From assembly GCA_022841525.1 (NCBI GenBank), contig JALHRI010000022.1, forward strand, positions 1 through 32,903: DNA of 32,903 nt, read 5' to 3'. The DNA is from Alphaproteobacteria bacterium (GTDB lineage: Bacteria > Pseudomonadota > Alphaproteobacteria > Rickettsiales > UBA3002). Shown here one piece after another: positions 22,534 through 31,248 of this stretch (position 1 is the first letter of the stretch; the number at the start of each line of letters is the position of its first letter). The notes beneath the pieces were generated by a model. The model was not told the DNA's origin, ran no database searches, and worked only from the letters and a program-made list of their open reading frames with translations. A program made the translations under genes and the position numbers.

Positions 22534-23035
22534 CACTGTTATTCGTGGTGTAAATCATCCTGCAATACTCAAGTTCGCTGAAGACAACTTCGAATACTTG
22601 GCTGGCACTGGTTGTTTCAAACCCGAGACAACCCGCTGCGTCGCCATGCTAGGAAAGAACGCAGAGATTATCAGTGTGCTTGCACTAGATAACTGGACTG
22701 CACACCAAGTAGAAGCAACCATCGCAACAGATGGCACAAAGCGTTGGGCAAGTAAGGAATTCATACAGGTTTCCTACGACTATGTATTCAACTACTGCAA
22801 CATAAATCGCATGACTATGGTCACGGCAATATCCAACACTGCGGCGATAAATATGCACAAGGCGCTCGGACACCACAACGAAGGAACGCTTCGTGATTGG
22901 TTTGGAGTAGATAAGCCAGCATACATATACGGGTTTACAAAAAAAGACTGGGAGCAGAGCAAGTTCAATCCTGCATCCCGCAAAAAGGGAGAACAACATG
23001 GGAAAGAGCTCACCAGCAGCACCACCACCACCTGA
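22526..23035 (+). CDS. GNAT-family acetyltransferase
   Basis: This 169-residue protein is probably an acetyl-CoA-dependent N-acetyltransferase. The region around residues 104-120 (NTAAINMHKALGHHNEG) fits the GNAT helix after the acetyl-CoA loop, and DWFGVDKPAYIYGFTKKDW (124-142) is the typical terminal strand. The start is TTG at 22526, overlapping the tail-gene stop, with AGGTGG five bases upstream. The C-terminus overlaps the next gene in another frame for 38 bp. Related acetyltransferases occur in tail modules of other podoviruses; the substrate is unknown. Confidence 0.72.
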   Translation: MANTVIRGVNHPAILKFAEDNFEYLAGTGCFKPETTRCVAMLGKNAEIISVLALDNWTAHQVEATIATDGTKRWASKEFIQVSYDYVFNYCNINRMTMVTAISNTAAINMHKALGHHNEGTLRDWFGVDKPAYIYGFTKKDWEQSKFNPASRKKGEQHGKELTSSTTTT

Positions 23036-24494
23036 CTACGTAGGTGCTGCCAATGCGACAGCAGCAGCGAATATGGAGATGGCCAAGTACGCAACTGAGG
23101 CCAACAGAATCAACCAAAACAACCCATATGGCTCACTTTCGTACAGCCAGGACGGTAATGGTAGATGGACTCAGACAGAAACACTTGATCCACGGATTCA
23201 GGAGGCACTGAATAGTCAGATCAAAGTCCAGACGGATCGAAGTCAGTACGCATCTGACCTACTGGGCGAAGTAAAAAGCAGCTACGCAACACCGTTCAAT
23301 CCAAACAGGCTTGAAAGCTATCTAAGTGGCGTAAACAACGTAAACCAAGACAGCTTAGGGCGTGCAGGCAACTTCAATTCGAATGCTTCCATCAACACAG
23401 GCACACCTACTGCGAATGAGCTGAATACACAGTTTGGACAATTCAATGGTGGACCACAGCAGAACTTAAACGCACCCAGCTATGACCCATCTAGGGCGCA
23501 GGAGTATGCAAACAAAGCCTTTGAAAGTCAGATGGCTTTGCTTTCACCTGAAATGGAGCGTTATGACACTTCGCTTAGAAACAGCCTAGCACTCCAAGGT
23601 CTAACACCCGGCACAGAAGCATCTACAAATGCACTTACTTCCTACGAGCTAGGTCGTGCAGGACAGATGAACAGTCTTGCAGCAAGTTCTTATCTAACAG
23701 GTAACGAAGCTGCAAACCGTGACTATTCAAGCCAGTTGAACGCATACAACAGCCAGAACAACGCTGCAAATACACAGTTTGGGAACAACCTACAGCAGTT
23801 TGGTGCCAACACAGAAGCTCAGCGTATGGGCAACGACGCGAACACGCAGAACTTCACAAACCAGCTGCAAAGCTACTTGCAAGGCAATCAAGCGCAGTTA
23901 CAGCAGTTTGGTATGGATCAAGCAAGCTACGACAACCAACTACGTGGACTCAGTGCAAATGCTGGACTACAGCAGGCAGAAAACGACTCCCAGTCGCAAG
24001 CCTACAGCCAAGCACTTTCAGAGTACGGCACAAACTGGCAGCAAGACCAAACACTTCGCAACTTGCCACTGAACGAGTTGAATGCGTTGATGAGTGGACA
24101 GCAAGTGCAGAACCCCGAGTTCAAGAATTATTACTTGCAGAATCAAACTGCTGGTGCTGATTATCTTGGCGCTGCTAGTTCGCAAGGTGACTGGGATAGA
24201 GGCATTTACAACGCACAAGCCGCAGAGGCTTCAAGTGGAAACGCTGCACTAGGAAACCTAGCAAGTGCGGCAATGATGATGTTTGCCATGTCTGACGAAA
24301 GACTTAAGAAGAACATTGAAAAGGTTGGTGAAACACCGGGCGGAACTAACGTCTATCAGTGGGACTGGAACACGAAAGGTAAGAAGATTGCTGGCAATCA
24401 ACCTACTGTCGGTGTTATCGCTCAAGAGAACCCACACGCAGCTAAGAAGACCTCTACAGGTTACTTAGGCGTTGACTACAGCAAGATCAAATAA
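22998..24494 (+). CDS. Virion ejection-type protein with S74 chaperone domain
   Basis: This 498-residue protein begins MGKSSPAAPPPPDYVGAANA, an N-terminus common among podovirus internal virion proteins. Residues 90-400 are long Gln/Asn/Ala-rich helices suited to a DNA-ejection conduit. At the C-terminus SDERLKKNIEKVGE (from Ser432) and VGVIAQENPHA form an intramolecular chaperone domain of the S74 peptidase type, with Ser432 and the nearby Lys as probable self-cleavage dyad. S74 domains usually end trimeric fibres, so finding one here is notable. It starts with GGGAG six bases before the ATG. Confidence 0.75.
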   Translation: MGKSSPAAPPPPDYVGAANATAAANMEMAKYATEANRINQNNPYGSLSYSQDGNGRWTQTETLDPRIQEALNSQIKVQTDRSQYASDLLGEVKSSYATPFNPNRLESYLSGVNNVNQDSLGRAGNFNSNASINTGTPTANELNTQFGQFNGGPQQNLNAPSYDPSRAQEYANKAFESQMALLSPEMERYDTSLRNSLALQGLTPGTEASTNALTSYELGRAGQMNSLAASSYLTGNEAANRDYSSQLNAYNSQNNAANTQFGNNLQQFGANTEAQRMGNDANTQNFTNQLQSYLQGNQAQLQQFGMDQASYDNQLRGLSANAGLQQAENDSQSQAYSQALSEYGTNWQQDQTLRNLPLNELNALMSGQQVQNPEFKNYYLQNQTAGADYLGAASSQGDWDRGIYNAQAAEASSGNAALGNLASAAMMMFAMSDERLKKNIEKVGETPGGTNVYQWDWNTKGKKIAGNQPTVGVIAQENPHAAKKTSTGYLGVDYSKIK

Positions 24495-24502
24495 GGACGA
24501 AT

Positions 24503-24751
24503 ATGGGAAGACAAGCAAACACAAATCCACCCGCTGCAATGCCACAGCAAGCAGGCGCAATGCCACAGCAAAACGCCATTGCTATGCAAGAAGAAGCGAA
24601 GAAGAGAATGCTATTGCAAGCAATGATGCAGAACCTAAGCTCCAACAAAGAAGCTGACAAAGCTACTGGTGCTGGTGGCACTGCCAACATGCTTGCAAAA
24701 GGCATTCAGGGCTATGCACAAGGCCAATCAATGAACAAAAACGTAAGGTAA
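24503..24751 (+). CDS. Small Gln/Met-rich virion-module protein
   Basis: This 82-residue protein begins MGRQANTNPPAAMPQQAGAM and is rich in Gln, Met and Ala, with a central helix (EEAKKRMLLQAMMQNLSSN). It lies between two ejection-protein genes, nine bases after the first, and is probably a minor internal virion component. AAGGACG lies before the ATG. No family is recognised. Confidence 0.7.
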   Translation: MGRQANTNPPAAMPQQAGAMPQQNAIAMQEEAKKRMLLQAMMQNLSSNKEADKATGAGGTANMLAKGIQGYAQGQSMNKNVR

Positions 24752-24760
24752 GGGGAAGCT

Positions 24761-26383
24761 ATGTCATTTTTTAATCCAAACATTCGGTTCGATCCAAACA
24801 ATCCACAAGGTTTGGATTATGAGAATGAGCAACTTCGTCTTGCCCGCCAGCGTGAGCTAGCTAAGGCAATGGCAGTGAAGTCCAAAGGTGGACAAATGGT
24901 GGGCGACTGGTATGCACCAACAGGCAACAAGGAAGGCATTGCTAACTTGCTTTCTAACGCCCTTGCAGCTTACTCAACCTACAAGACAAACGGTGCGGAC
25001 AAAGAGCTTACGAAGGCTGGAAACGATCAGTACGACTACTACGAGAACGAGTATTCACGTGGCATCGATCGTGAAGCAGTCAAGAAAGAACAGGACGCAA
25101 TTCAAGCTTACAGCTACACCTATGCAAATCCTCAAGAAGTTGGGCCACAAGACCCGAATGCCGCTAGGTCCATGGCTGTTCCTCCACAGAGCAACATTCA
25201 AGGCTCGATGTTGCCTGCTGCCTCAGCTGCGACTCGTCCTGCTGCACAGCAAGGCCCTGCCCTGCCACCTACAGGCGCTGGTGCTGGCCGTGGCTTCGTG
25301 AACGAAGTGCCAGGCGTGCGCGAACGCTACATGAACACCCCTCCGGGTGCGCGTGCAGTCGGTGAAGCGATGAACAACAGCCAGCGTGCCGATCCTCGTA
25401 TTGCTCCACAACCTGCTGCACCTGCTGCAATGCCTCAAAACGCCCCTACAGCGTTGAATATCCCTCAAGCGCCAGCTATGCCGCAGGTCGCACCTGTTGC
25501 AGCTCCTACAGCAGCACCTGTTCAGAGCGATTTCATCATTGACGCAGAAGCAGAGGCAGCAGCAGGACAACAACGCCAGAGCGTGCTTCGTCGTGCAGTG
25601 GAAGGAAACCAGTCACGTAGAAGCAATGCAATTCGTCAACTTGAGCGTGGCAACAGTGACGCAAGAGCACTGGCAAGAACACTACGCGCTTCCGCTCTAC
25701 GTGATGGAAAGATTACTACTGGCAAGCCGGGTGAATACTTGCTGCGTGACGGTGAAGTAATCGGCCAGCTACCAGACAACGGTGTAGGCACAAAGCCAAA
25801 CATTCAAACTGTAAATGGAATGCCATATGAAGTAGTTCAAGGCCCAAATGGTCCACAGCTACGCCCAATGAGTTCCACAGATGGTTCAAGCATTACTGAT
25901 CCAAAGGTTGCAGCAGAAGCAAGAGAGAAAGCTGAAGCACAACAAAGACAAGCCATCACATTAGGTCGCGTTACTTCCGATATCGACAAGATACTAGGTA
26001 GTGATGACCCTGAAAATGCATCCGGTCTGTATGCCAGAATTACAAGCGGCATCACAAATAGCACTGGATTCGTCACAGATGCAAGTGAAGCAAGGGCAAG
26101 GATTGACGGTATCAGCAGCCAAGCTATTCAAGCGATGGTTGCAAACCTATCCGCTGCTGGCGTTTCACCTACACAGCTTGCTAACACTGAAACTGAAGCT
26201 AAGAGGCTTGCTGCTTCCGTGTTCAACGTGGACTACAACCGCATGAGTGCAGCTGAGATTAGAAACCAGATGAACATCTTCAGGAATCAACTCACAGACC
26301 TTGCACAGAAGAACCTTTCTGTCACACAGCCAGCAGGTGTAGCAAACATCAATGGAATCCAGTTTAGGAAGGCACCACAATGA
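24761..26383 (+). CDS. Probable internal virion (DNA-ejection) protein
   Basis: This 540-residue protein begins MSFFNPNIRFDPNNPQGLDY. It has a helical N-terminal part (LRLARQRELAKAMAVKSKGG), a Pro/Ala-rich disordered middle (residues 130-245) and a helical C-terminal part (residues 380-520). Size, low-complexity composition and place between other ejection-protein genes suggest an internal virion protein released into the cell at infection. The stop overlaps the next ATG as ATGA. Confidence 0.7.
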   Translation: MSFFNPNIRFDPNNPQGLDYENEQLRLARQRELAKAMAVKSKGGQMVGDWYAPTGNKEGIANLLSNALAAYSTYKTNGADKELTKAGNDQYDYYENEYSRGIDREAVKKEQDAIQAYSYTYANPQEVGPQDPNAARSMAVPPQSNIQGSMLPAASAATRPAAQQGPALPPTGAGAGRGFVNEVPGVRERYMNTPPGARAVGEAMNNSQRADPRIAPQPAAPAAMPQNAPTALNIPQAPAMPQVAPVAAPTAAPVQSDFIIDAEAEAAAGQQRQSVLRRAVEGNQSRRSNAIRQLERGNSDARALARTLRASALRDGKITTGKPGEYLLRDGEVIGQLPDNGVGTKPNIQTVNGMPYEVVQGPNGPQLRPMSSTDGSSITDPKVAAEAREKAEAQQRQAITLGRVTSDIDKILGSDDPENASGLYARITSGITNSTGFVTDASEARARIDGISSQAIQAMVANLSAAGVSPTQLANTETEAKRLAASVFNVDYNRMSAAEIRNQMNIFRNQLTDLAQKNLSVTQPAGVANINGIQFRKAPQ

Positions 26384-28515
26384 ACCCAAATTTAGACACA
26401 TTCCTAGCTGGCCTAGCACAGCTTGAAACTGCTGGTGGAAAGAAGTCTATCAAGGGTCCAAACGGAGAAGACAGCTTCAACTACTACAACATCAAGGACT
26501 TCTCGGATGCAGGCACAGGTTATCGTGCATTCGACAAGGCTGAGAAAAGCAACCACAGATACAGAGTCTACAAAGACCCGGAAGAAAGCAAGCGTGATGT
26601 AATTGACCTACTTTCGCGCAAGTATCCCGGTGCCGTAGATGCACAAAGTCCTGAAGACTTTGCAAATGCACTTGTAAAGGGTGGATATGCCACTGATCCT
26701 GAGTACTTCAACAAGCTAACTGGCGTCATCAAATCAAAGGCTGGTGCTGCACCAGTTGCAGCCACAGCAGCAAGTATCGATCTAGCTCCGTACTTGGAGA
26801 AAGGTTGGGGTCCACATATTGAACAAGCAAAGCAGCAAGGATTCACTGATAACGATATCAAGTTTTCAATCGACGAATATGCAAAGGGTTTGCAAGGCAA
26901 ATCAGACAAGCTAGCTGAAGTAGATCGTAGCTACGCAGCAGGTGACGACATAAGCAAGCAAATCGCCCTACTCCGTACTGGCGGTTATGCAGATGCGATC
27001 GAACAAGCTAAGAAGCAAGGGTTTTCAGATGAAGACATTTTGTACTCCATCAACCCCGAAGGCTACGAGAAGGCCAAAGCAGCAAAGGCACTGACAGAAA
27101 AACGTGGTGTCGTAGGCAACCTGTTTGAAGGTGCCAAAGACAGGGTTCAAGACCTCGGAATGGCTGGTAGACAGATCGAAAGCCGTATCACTGGCAATGA
27201 CGCTGAACTAGCTCAAGAACAAGCTGAACAGCAAGCCACAGCGCAAAGCCTAGAGCGTGCTGCTACAGGTGGCACAACATCGGGAAAGATCGGTGGTTTC
27301 TTGCCGGATGTTGCAGCCGGTATCGCTACGCTGCCAGTAGGTGGACCAATCACAGGACAGCTTGCCAAGGCAGCAGGAAGCAAGGTGCTGGGAAGAACGC
27401 TGGGTGGTGCTGGTGCAGGTGCTACCTACGGTGCTTCTACGCCTACTACAGCTGACGGACAGTTCGCAGACAACATCGCATTGGGTGCCGCAGTGGGTGG
27501 TGGTGCAGCGTTGATTCCAGGACTGGCAAGTGGCACAGCAAGCGCCTACAAAGCCGGTGGAAAAGCGGCCGAAGACCTTAAAGGCCGTGTCACGCAACGT
27601 GGTGCTGTCGAGGCCGAAGAAAACACGCTTTTTGCACGTGAAGTTACACGCCGCGCTGGCAATGAAAGTGACACGCTGGACAGCAACTGGGTAGCTGAAA
27701 CAAAGGCTCAGCTTGGAAAGACCTTCGATGACGCCTACAAGGGCTTAGACGTTGAAATTCCTACCAAGCTAACAGACGACGTTTTAGACCTTACTACATC
27801 AGGAAGACTGCCAAGTGAGTACAGACGAGAACTGACACGTTTACTGTACACACGTAGTGATAACGGGCTTGCACCTAAATCTGTAGTGTCTGCTGAGGAT
27901 TTCAACAGAATCATTCGTTCGGCAGAGAAAGACATTTCTAGTCAGTCCATCAGCGCATTCAAGCGCGAGGCAATCAGTGAACTAATCGAGAAGGTCAAAC
28001 CTACATTCGATGAAGCACTAGAAAAGACAACTAAAGCAGGTGAACTAAGAGCAGCTAGAGAAGCTTATAGGCACTTTGTTGCTGCACGTGACATGGTTGC
28101 AAAGAGTGGCGATTCCGTAGGCACACAAGGTGTTGAAAAGTCAGCCAAGATGCTAAAGCAAACCATCAAAGGTGGCAAGAACAAGACACGCTTTGCTGAA
28201 GGTCGTGCTCCGTATCAAGACTTGGTGAAACGACTGGAAGAGATCGAAGGCAAACCAGATACTTCATTCATTCCACAAGATATCAAAGACAAAGCAATTG
28301 CAAAACTAGGCTCATTGCTGGGCGTGCCTATTCCTGCATTAAGGTTTGCAGCCGCACCCCTGCGCAGACTACTTCAAAGTGGTGATCCAAAGGTGCGTGA
28401 AGTCTTCTATCAACTATCACCTGTTGAACAAAACGCAGTGCTTCGTTCTGCAAGTGAATTTGCACCAAACGAGAAGCTAGCAGCAGCAATTAGAACCAAA
28501 GCAGAAAGTAAGTAA
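26380..28515 (+). CDS. Internal virion protein with GH73-like lysozyme domain
   Basis: This 711-residue protein carries an N-terminal peptidoglycan-hydrolase domain (residues 1-125): the probable catalytic Glu16 in QLETAGGKKS, then NYYNIKDF (the NLFGIK position), YRVYKDPEESKRDVIDLL and GGYATDPEYFNKL, all in the order of GH73 glucosaminidases. Two short helical repeats follow (QGFTDNDIKFSIDEYAKG; QGFSDEDILYSINPEGYEKA). Residues 305-400 are Gly/Ala-rich and hydrophobic, able to insert in membranes. The rest is helical. It likely opens the cell wall locally and forms part of the ejection channel. Start is coupled to the previous stop (ATGA). Confidence 0.8.
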   Translation: MNPNLDTFLAGLAQLETAGGKKSIKGPNGEDSFNYYNIKDFSDAGTGYRAFDKAEKSNHRYRVYKDPEESKRDVIDLLSRKYPGAVDAQSPEDFANALVKGGYATDPEYFNKLTGVIKSKAGAAPVAATAASIDLAPYLEKGWGPHIEQAKQQGFTDNDIKFSIDEYAKGLQGKSDKLAEVDRSYAAGDDISKQIALLRTGGYADAIEQAKKQGFSDEDILYSINPEGYEKAKAAKALTEKRGVVGNLFEGAKDRVQDLGMAGRQIESRITGNDAELAQEQAEQQATAQSLERAATGGTTSGKIGGFLPDVAAGIATLPVGGPITGQLAKAAGSKVLGRTLGGAGAGATYGASTPTTADGQFADNIALGAAVGGGAALIPGLASGTASAYKAGGKAAEDLKGRVTQRGAVEAEENTLFAREVTRRAGNESDTLDSNWVAETKAQLGKTFDDAYKGLDVEIPTKLTDDVLDLTTSGRLPSEYRRELTRLLYTRSDNGLAPKSVVSAEDFNRIIRSAEKDISSQSISAFKREAISELIEKVKPTFDEALEKTTKAGELRAAREAYRHFVAARDMVAKSGDSVGTQGVEKSAKMLKQTIKGGKNKTRFAEGRAPYQDLVKRLEEIEGKPDTSFIPQDIKDKAIAKLGSLLGVPIPALRFAAAPLRRLLQSGDPKVREVFYQLSPVEQNAVLRSASEFAPNEKLAAAIRTKAESK

Positions 28516-28533
28516 CTCCCTGCATTTAAACAC

Positions 28534-28541
28534 GATAAATA
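28534..28541 (+). promoter_or_regulatory. GATAAATA motif before the tail-fibre operon
   Basis: GATAAATA lies 23 bp before the tail-fibre start in the 48-bp gap after the ejection-protein gene; AGGGAG follows at 28550-28555 as ribosome site. It may mark a promoter for the fibre and lysis genes. Confidence 0.4.
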
Positions 28542-28563
28542 TAAGAACATAGGGAGTCAAATT

Positions 28564-29790
28564 ATGGCAAGGAACGGAACAGGGACGTATGTCCTACCAG
28601 CAGGTAACCCAGTAGTAGCGGGAACCACAATCGATTCAACGTGGGCAAATCCTACACTGAGTGACATTGCATCTGCATTAACAGGCAGCTTGCCACGTGA
28701 TGGACAGGCCGGAATGACAGGCCCATTCAAACTAGCAGACGGTAATGCTTCGTTCCCTGCTTTTGGTTTCAACGGTGACGCAAGTACTGGACTATTCAGG
28801 CCAGCTGCTGGAACTATTGGTATCAGCGTTTTAGCAGGTGAAAAGCTACGTATTAACTCGGCCGGTAACGTAATGATTGGTTCTACTTCAGACTTTGGTG
28901 AAAAGCTGCAAGTAACAGGAACCACAAGGCTAAACGGTGCTACCTCCCTTCTTAGCACGCTTGCTGTAACTGGAGCCACAACACTTTCAAGCACATTGGG
29001 TGTAACTGGTGCCACAACACTTTCAAGCACACTCAACGTAACTGGCCTTTCTACTCTATCTACCCTAAACGTAACTGGTGCCACAGCGTTCTCAGGTGCA
29101 TTGAACGTAGTTGGAAACCTTAGCGTCGATACAAACAAATTCGTTGTTCTAGCTGCCTCTGGAAACACTACGGTGGGTGGCACAATGAACGTTGCTGGTG
29201 CAACAGCCATTGCAGGCCAATTAACTGCGACTGGAAACTTTGCAGTTAACGTAAACAAATTCAACGTCACTGCCGCAACCGGCAACACAGCGATTGCAGG
29301 CACATTGGGTGTTGCTGGCTTAACAACGATTTCAAACGTCTTACAGGTAACAGATAACTTGAACGTGGGTGCTGGAAACTTTGTCGTAACCGCATCAAAC
29401 GGCAGTGCAGCACTTACAGGAACATTGACAGTAGGCAGTGCAGCAACAATGTCGAGCACATTGGCTGTAACTGGCGAAGTAACAGCACCTAGCTTCAATG
29501 CCACATCAACAGGCAAGCTAAAGAAGAATCAAAAGAAGCTTCCTGCTTCATACCTCGTTGATTTCAACAAGCTCACTCCAAAGCAGTTTGTTTGGAAGAA
29601 AGGTGCGTACAAAGCTGGCTTAACTGACTTTGGCTTTATTGCTGAAGAAGTTGCAATGATCTATCCCGAAGCAGTTGGAAAGGACGTTCAAGGCAATGCA
29701 ACTGGTATTGACTACGGAAAGTTAACAACAATTCTCACAGCCAAAATACAAGAGCTGGAAGCAAGACTGCAAACACTTGAGGGTAAATAA
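28564..29790 (+). CDS. Tail fibre with 12-residue repeats and S74 chaperone domain
   Basis: This 408-residue protein begins with a virion-attachment-like segment (GTYVLPAGNPVVAGTTIDST, residues 5-24), then GDASTGLFRPAAGTIGIS, a usual fibre junction. Residues 120-305 consist of VTGATTLSSTL-type repeats predicted to form a triple beta-helix shaft. The C-terminal 94 residues are an S74 intramolecular chaperone: Ser315 in STGKLKKN replaces the usual SDxRLKxN, keeping Ser and Lys, followed by FGFIAEEVAMIYPEAVG and a trimerising coiled coil. It probably acts as receptor-binding or support fibre after self-cleavage. Confidence 0.88.
   Translation: MARNGTGTYVLPAGNPVVAGTTIDSTWANPTLSDIASALTGSLPRDGQAGMTGPFKLADGNASFPAFGFNGDASTGLFRPAAGTIGISVLAGEKLRINSAGNVMIGSTSDFGEKLQVTGTTRLNGATSLLSTLAVTGATTLSSTLGVTGATTLSSTLNVTGLSTLSTLNVTGATAFSGALNVVGNLSVDTNKFVVLAASGNTTVGGTMNVAGATAIAGQLTATGNFAVNVNKFNVTAATGNTAIAGTLGVAGLTTISNVLQVTDNLNVGAGNFVVTASNGSAALTGTLTVGSAATMSSTLAVTGEVTAPSFNATSTGKLKKNQKKLPASYLVDFNKLTPKQFVWKKGAYKAGLTDFGFIAEEVAMIYPEAVGKDVQGNATGIDYGKLTTILTAKIQELEARLQTLEGK
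28966..29031 (+). repeat. 36-bp repeats in the fibre shaft
   Basis: Bases 28966-28995 and 29002-29031 are nearly identical 30-bp blocks (one difference) set 36 bp apart; both contain GCCACAACACTTTCAAGCAC. More degenerate copies follow. They encode the 12-residue shaft repeat and could expand or contract by slippage. Confidence 0.75.
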
Positions 29791-30572
29791 TGCCTTCAAA
29801 TATCAAAGCAAACGGAGTTGACCTAGACACGTTATTTGCACCTCATGTAGTGAATGACGCTGCCTATGCAACTGGCTACAAGGTAGGTGGCGTAGACATA
29901 AGCAACAGGTATGACCCGCTTGCCAACGCTGCCAACCAGAACAAGGGTTCGCGGATTCCTGCACTTGGGATCAAGACTACAAATAGCTCATGGCCGGATA
30001 ACACTGACCTAGCTTCGATCTTCTGCGGCAACATACTGCAATACTCAACTGCCGCTTCTCTCACATCTAGCACAACAACTGGGTGGGGTTCTATCTCGCA
30101 GTTAATACATGAAGTGTCTGTAACCTTCGCAACTGCACAAGCAAGATCGGATTTCTTTTTCTTTGGGGGGAGAATTATCCTGTCTGCATCACGCACAGGC
30201 GGAACTGTTTCAGCTAACAACACTGCATTTTCAAACATGCTTGCCAATGCTGGAATGATTAACTTCTACGATGCAGGCACATACGCAACAGGCACTGGAA
30301 CAGTGGCTGCGTCAATTGGTAATTCCAGCTTAACCAGCTCTTTCCAACAGATTTATTTCACGACAAGTAGCGCATTATATTCAAACGATTATTACAAGAT
30401 TGAAGGTAGAACAAGTTCATCCAATGTTCTGCTCTTTAGAATGACGTTTCAAAACGGTGGAGCAGGCTTTGTAGCCGATACGCTCAACGGCACACTTACG
30501 TCAAACGTAGCGCATAGAAGATACCCGGCGCAAGCTGCGCCAGCAGTGGCAAACACCATTCCATTGCCATAA
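29790..30572 (+). CDS. Tail-tip or fibre-associated protein, function unknown
   Basis: This 260-residue protein begins MPSNIKANGVDLDTLFAPHV and continues with repeated VNGVDI-like turns (GYKVGGVDISNRYDPLAN), a start seen in tail proteins that dock onto fibres. The remainder is a beta-rich, Ser/Thr-rich sequence (FFFFGGRIILSASRTGGTVS, residues 122-141) resembling a virion surface protein. Its ATG overlaps the fibre stop by one base (TAATG), so both are made together. It may form the receptor-binding tip. Confidence 0.7.
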   Translation: MPSNIKANGVDLDTLFAPHVVNDAAYATGYKVGGVDISNRYDPLANAANQNKGSRIPALGIKTTNSSWPDNTDLASIFCGNILQYSTAASLTSSTTTGWGSISQLIHEVSVTFATAQARSDFFFFGGRIILSASRTGGTVSANNTAFSNMLANAGMINFYDAGTYATGTGTVAASIGNSSLTSSFQQIYFTTSSALYSNDYYKIEGRTSSSNVLLFRMTFQNGGAGFVADTLNGTLTSNVAHRRYPAQAAPAVANTIPLP

Positions 30573-30592
30573 ATAGAATAAAAGGATGAAAC

Positions 30593-30997
30593 ATGGAACC
30601 CATAACTTTTTGGACTGCGGCAGCAGTCATTGTTGCTATTTGCGGAGGAATCATATCGCTTGTTAGAAATTCAGACAAAGATGCTGATATTGCTGACAAG
30701 GAAAAAATCATTGGCAACGTTAAATCTGTCGAAGGTGATCTTGCAACGCTAAAGAATGATGTGCAAACAAAAGCCCACAGGGATGACATTAGGCGTGTGG
30801 AAGATCGAATGGACAAAGAATTCACCAATGTCCGAGCTGACTTCAGGGCCGGTATTGCCGACATTAAGCAAGACAACGGACGAAGCACAGCTGAACTGAA
30901 GGCTGATAATGCACGTTTAGCAGCGGATTCAAAAGTGGAAATGAAGGACATGAAACAAGAACTCATGGCCGCAATTAACAATAATCAGTCCAAATGA
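30593..30997 (+). CDS. Membrane-anchored coiled-coil protein, possibly lysis-related
   Basis: This 134-residue protein has one N-terminal transmembrane helix (TFWTAAAVIVAICGGIISLV, residues 5-24) and then a long charged coiled coil up to the C-terminus. The ATG is preceded by AAAGGATG. It overlaps the next gene by four bases. The location after fibre genes and the topology fit a holin partner or an i-spanin-like protein, but no lipoprotein or endolysin gene accompanies it, so the function stays open. Confidence 0.6.
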   Translation: MEPITFWTAAAVIVAICGGIISLVRNSDKDADIADKEKIIGNVKSVEGDLATLKNDVQTKAHRDDIRRVEDRMDKEFTNVRADFRAGIADIKQDNGRSTAELKADNARLAADSKVEMKDMKQELMAAINNNQSK

Positions 30998-31221
30998 AGT
31001 TTCTAAACGATATCTTCACCGATGACGACAACGACTTTGATATTGTCAGCGTGTTGGCTGCAATATCATGTGCCGTGTTCATTGGGTTAACTGTCTACAC
31101 AGTTATTTGGAAGGATGCACCACTTGATGGTGTTGATTATGGCATTGCAGTAGGCAGCTTGATCGGCACGCTAGGTGGAGCGTACAGACTCAAACGCAAC
31201 GATAAAGCCAAAGTGGAATAA
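30994..31221 (+). CDS. Small two-helix membrane protein, possible holin
   Basis: This 75-residue protein has two hydrophobic segments, about residues 18-38 (VSVLAAISCAVFIGLTVYTV) and 48-65 (YGIAVGSLIGTLGGAYRL), an acidic N-terminus and a Lys-rich C-terminus, a class II holin-like layout. It is coupled to the coiled-coil gene by ATGA and closes the late operon before a strong terminator. A holin would form membrane lesions to time lysis; there is no direct proof. Confidence 0.65.
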   Translation: MKFLNDIFTDDDNDFDIVSVLAAISCAVFIGLTVYTVIWKDAPLDGVDYGIAVGSLIGTLGGAYRLKRNDKAKVE

Positions 31222-31222
31222 T

Positions 31223-31247
31223 AAAAGCCCCATTTAAGGGGCTTTTT
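31223..31247. terminator. Bidirectional rho-independent terminator
   Basis: AAAAGCCCC 31223-31231 pairs with GGGGCTTTT 31238-31246 around a six-base loop, between the rightward late operon and a convergent leftward gene that ends at 31249. Confidence 0.9.
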
Positions 31248-31248
31248 G

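Noticed and set aside
22998-23035. Frameshift between acetyltransferase and the following gene
   Set aside because: The 38-bp overlap has a good GGGAG and ATG for the second gene and both proteins are complete, so this is an ordinary overlap.
28557-29516. Long open frame on the minus strand (319 codons) opposite the tail fibre gene
   Set aside because: Its Val/Pro/Ala/Thr-rich composition mirrors the repetitive fibre shaft on the other strand; there is no ribosome site, and the + strand has a clear S74 fibre.
13930-30572. Diversity-generating retroelement, considered because several short-tailed phages carry one
   Set aside because: No reverse transcriptase motif and no template/variable repeat pair was seen; the fibre repeats are simple shaft repeats.
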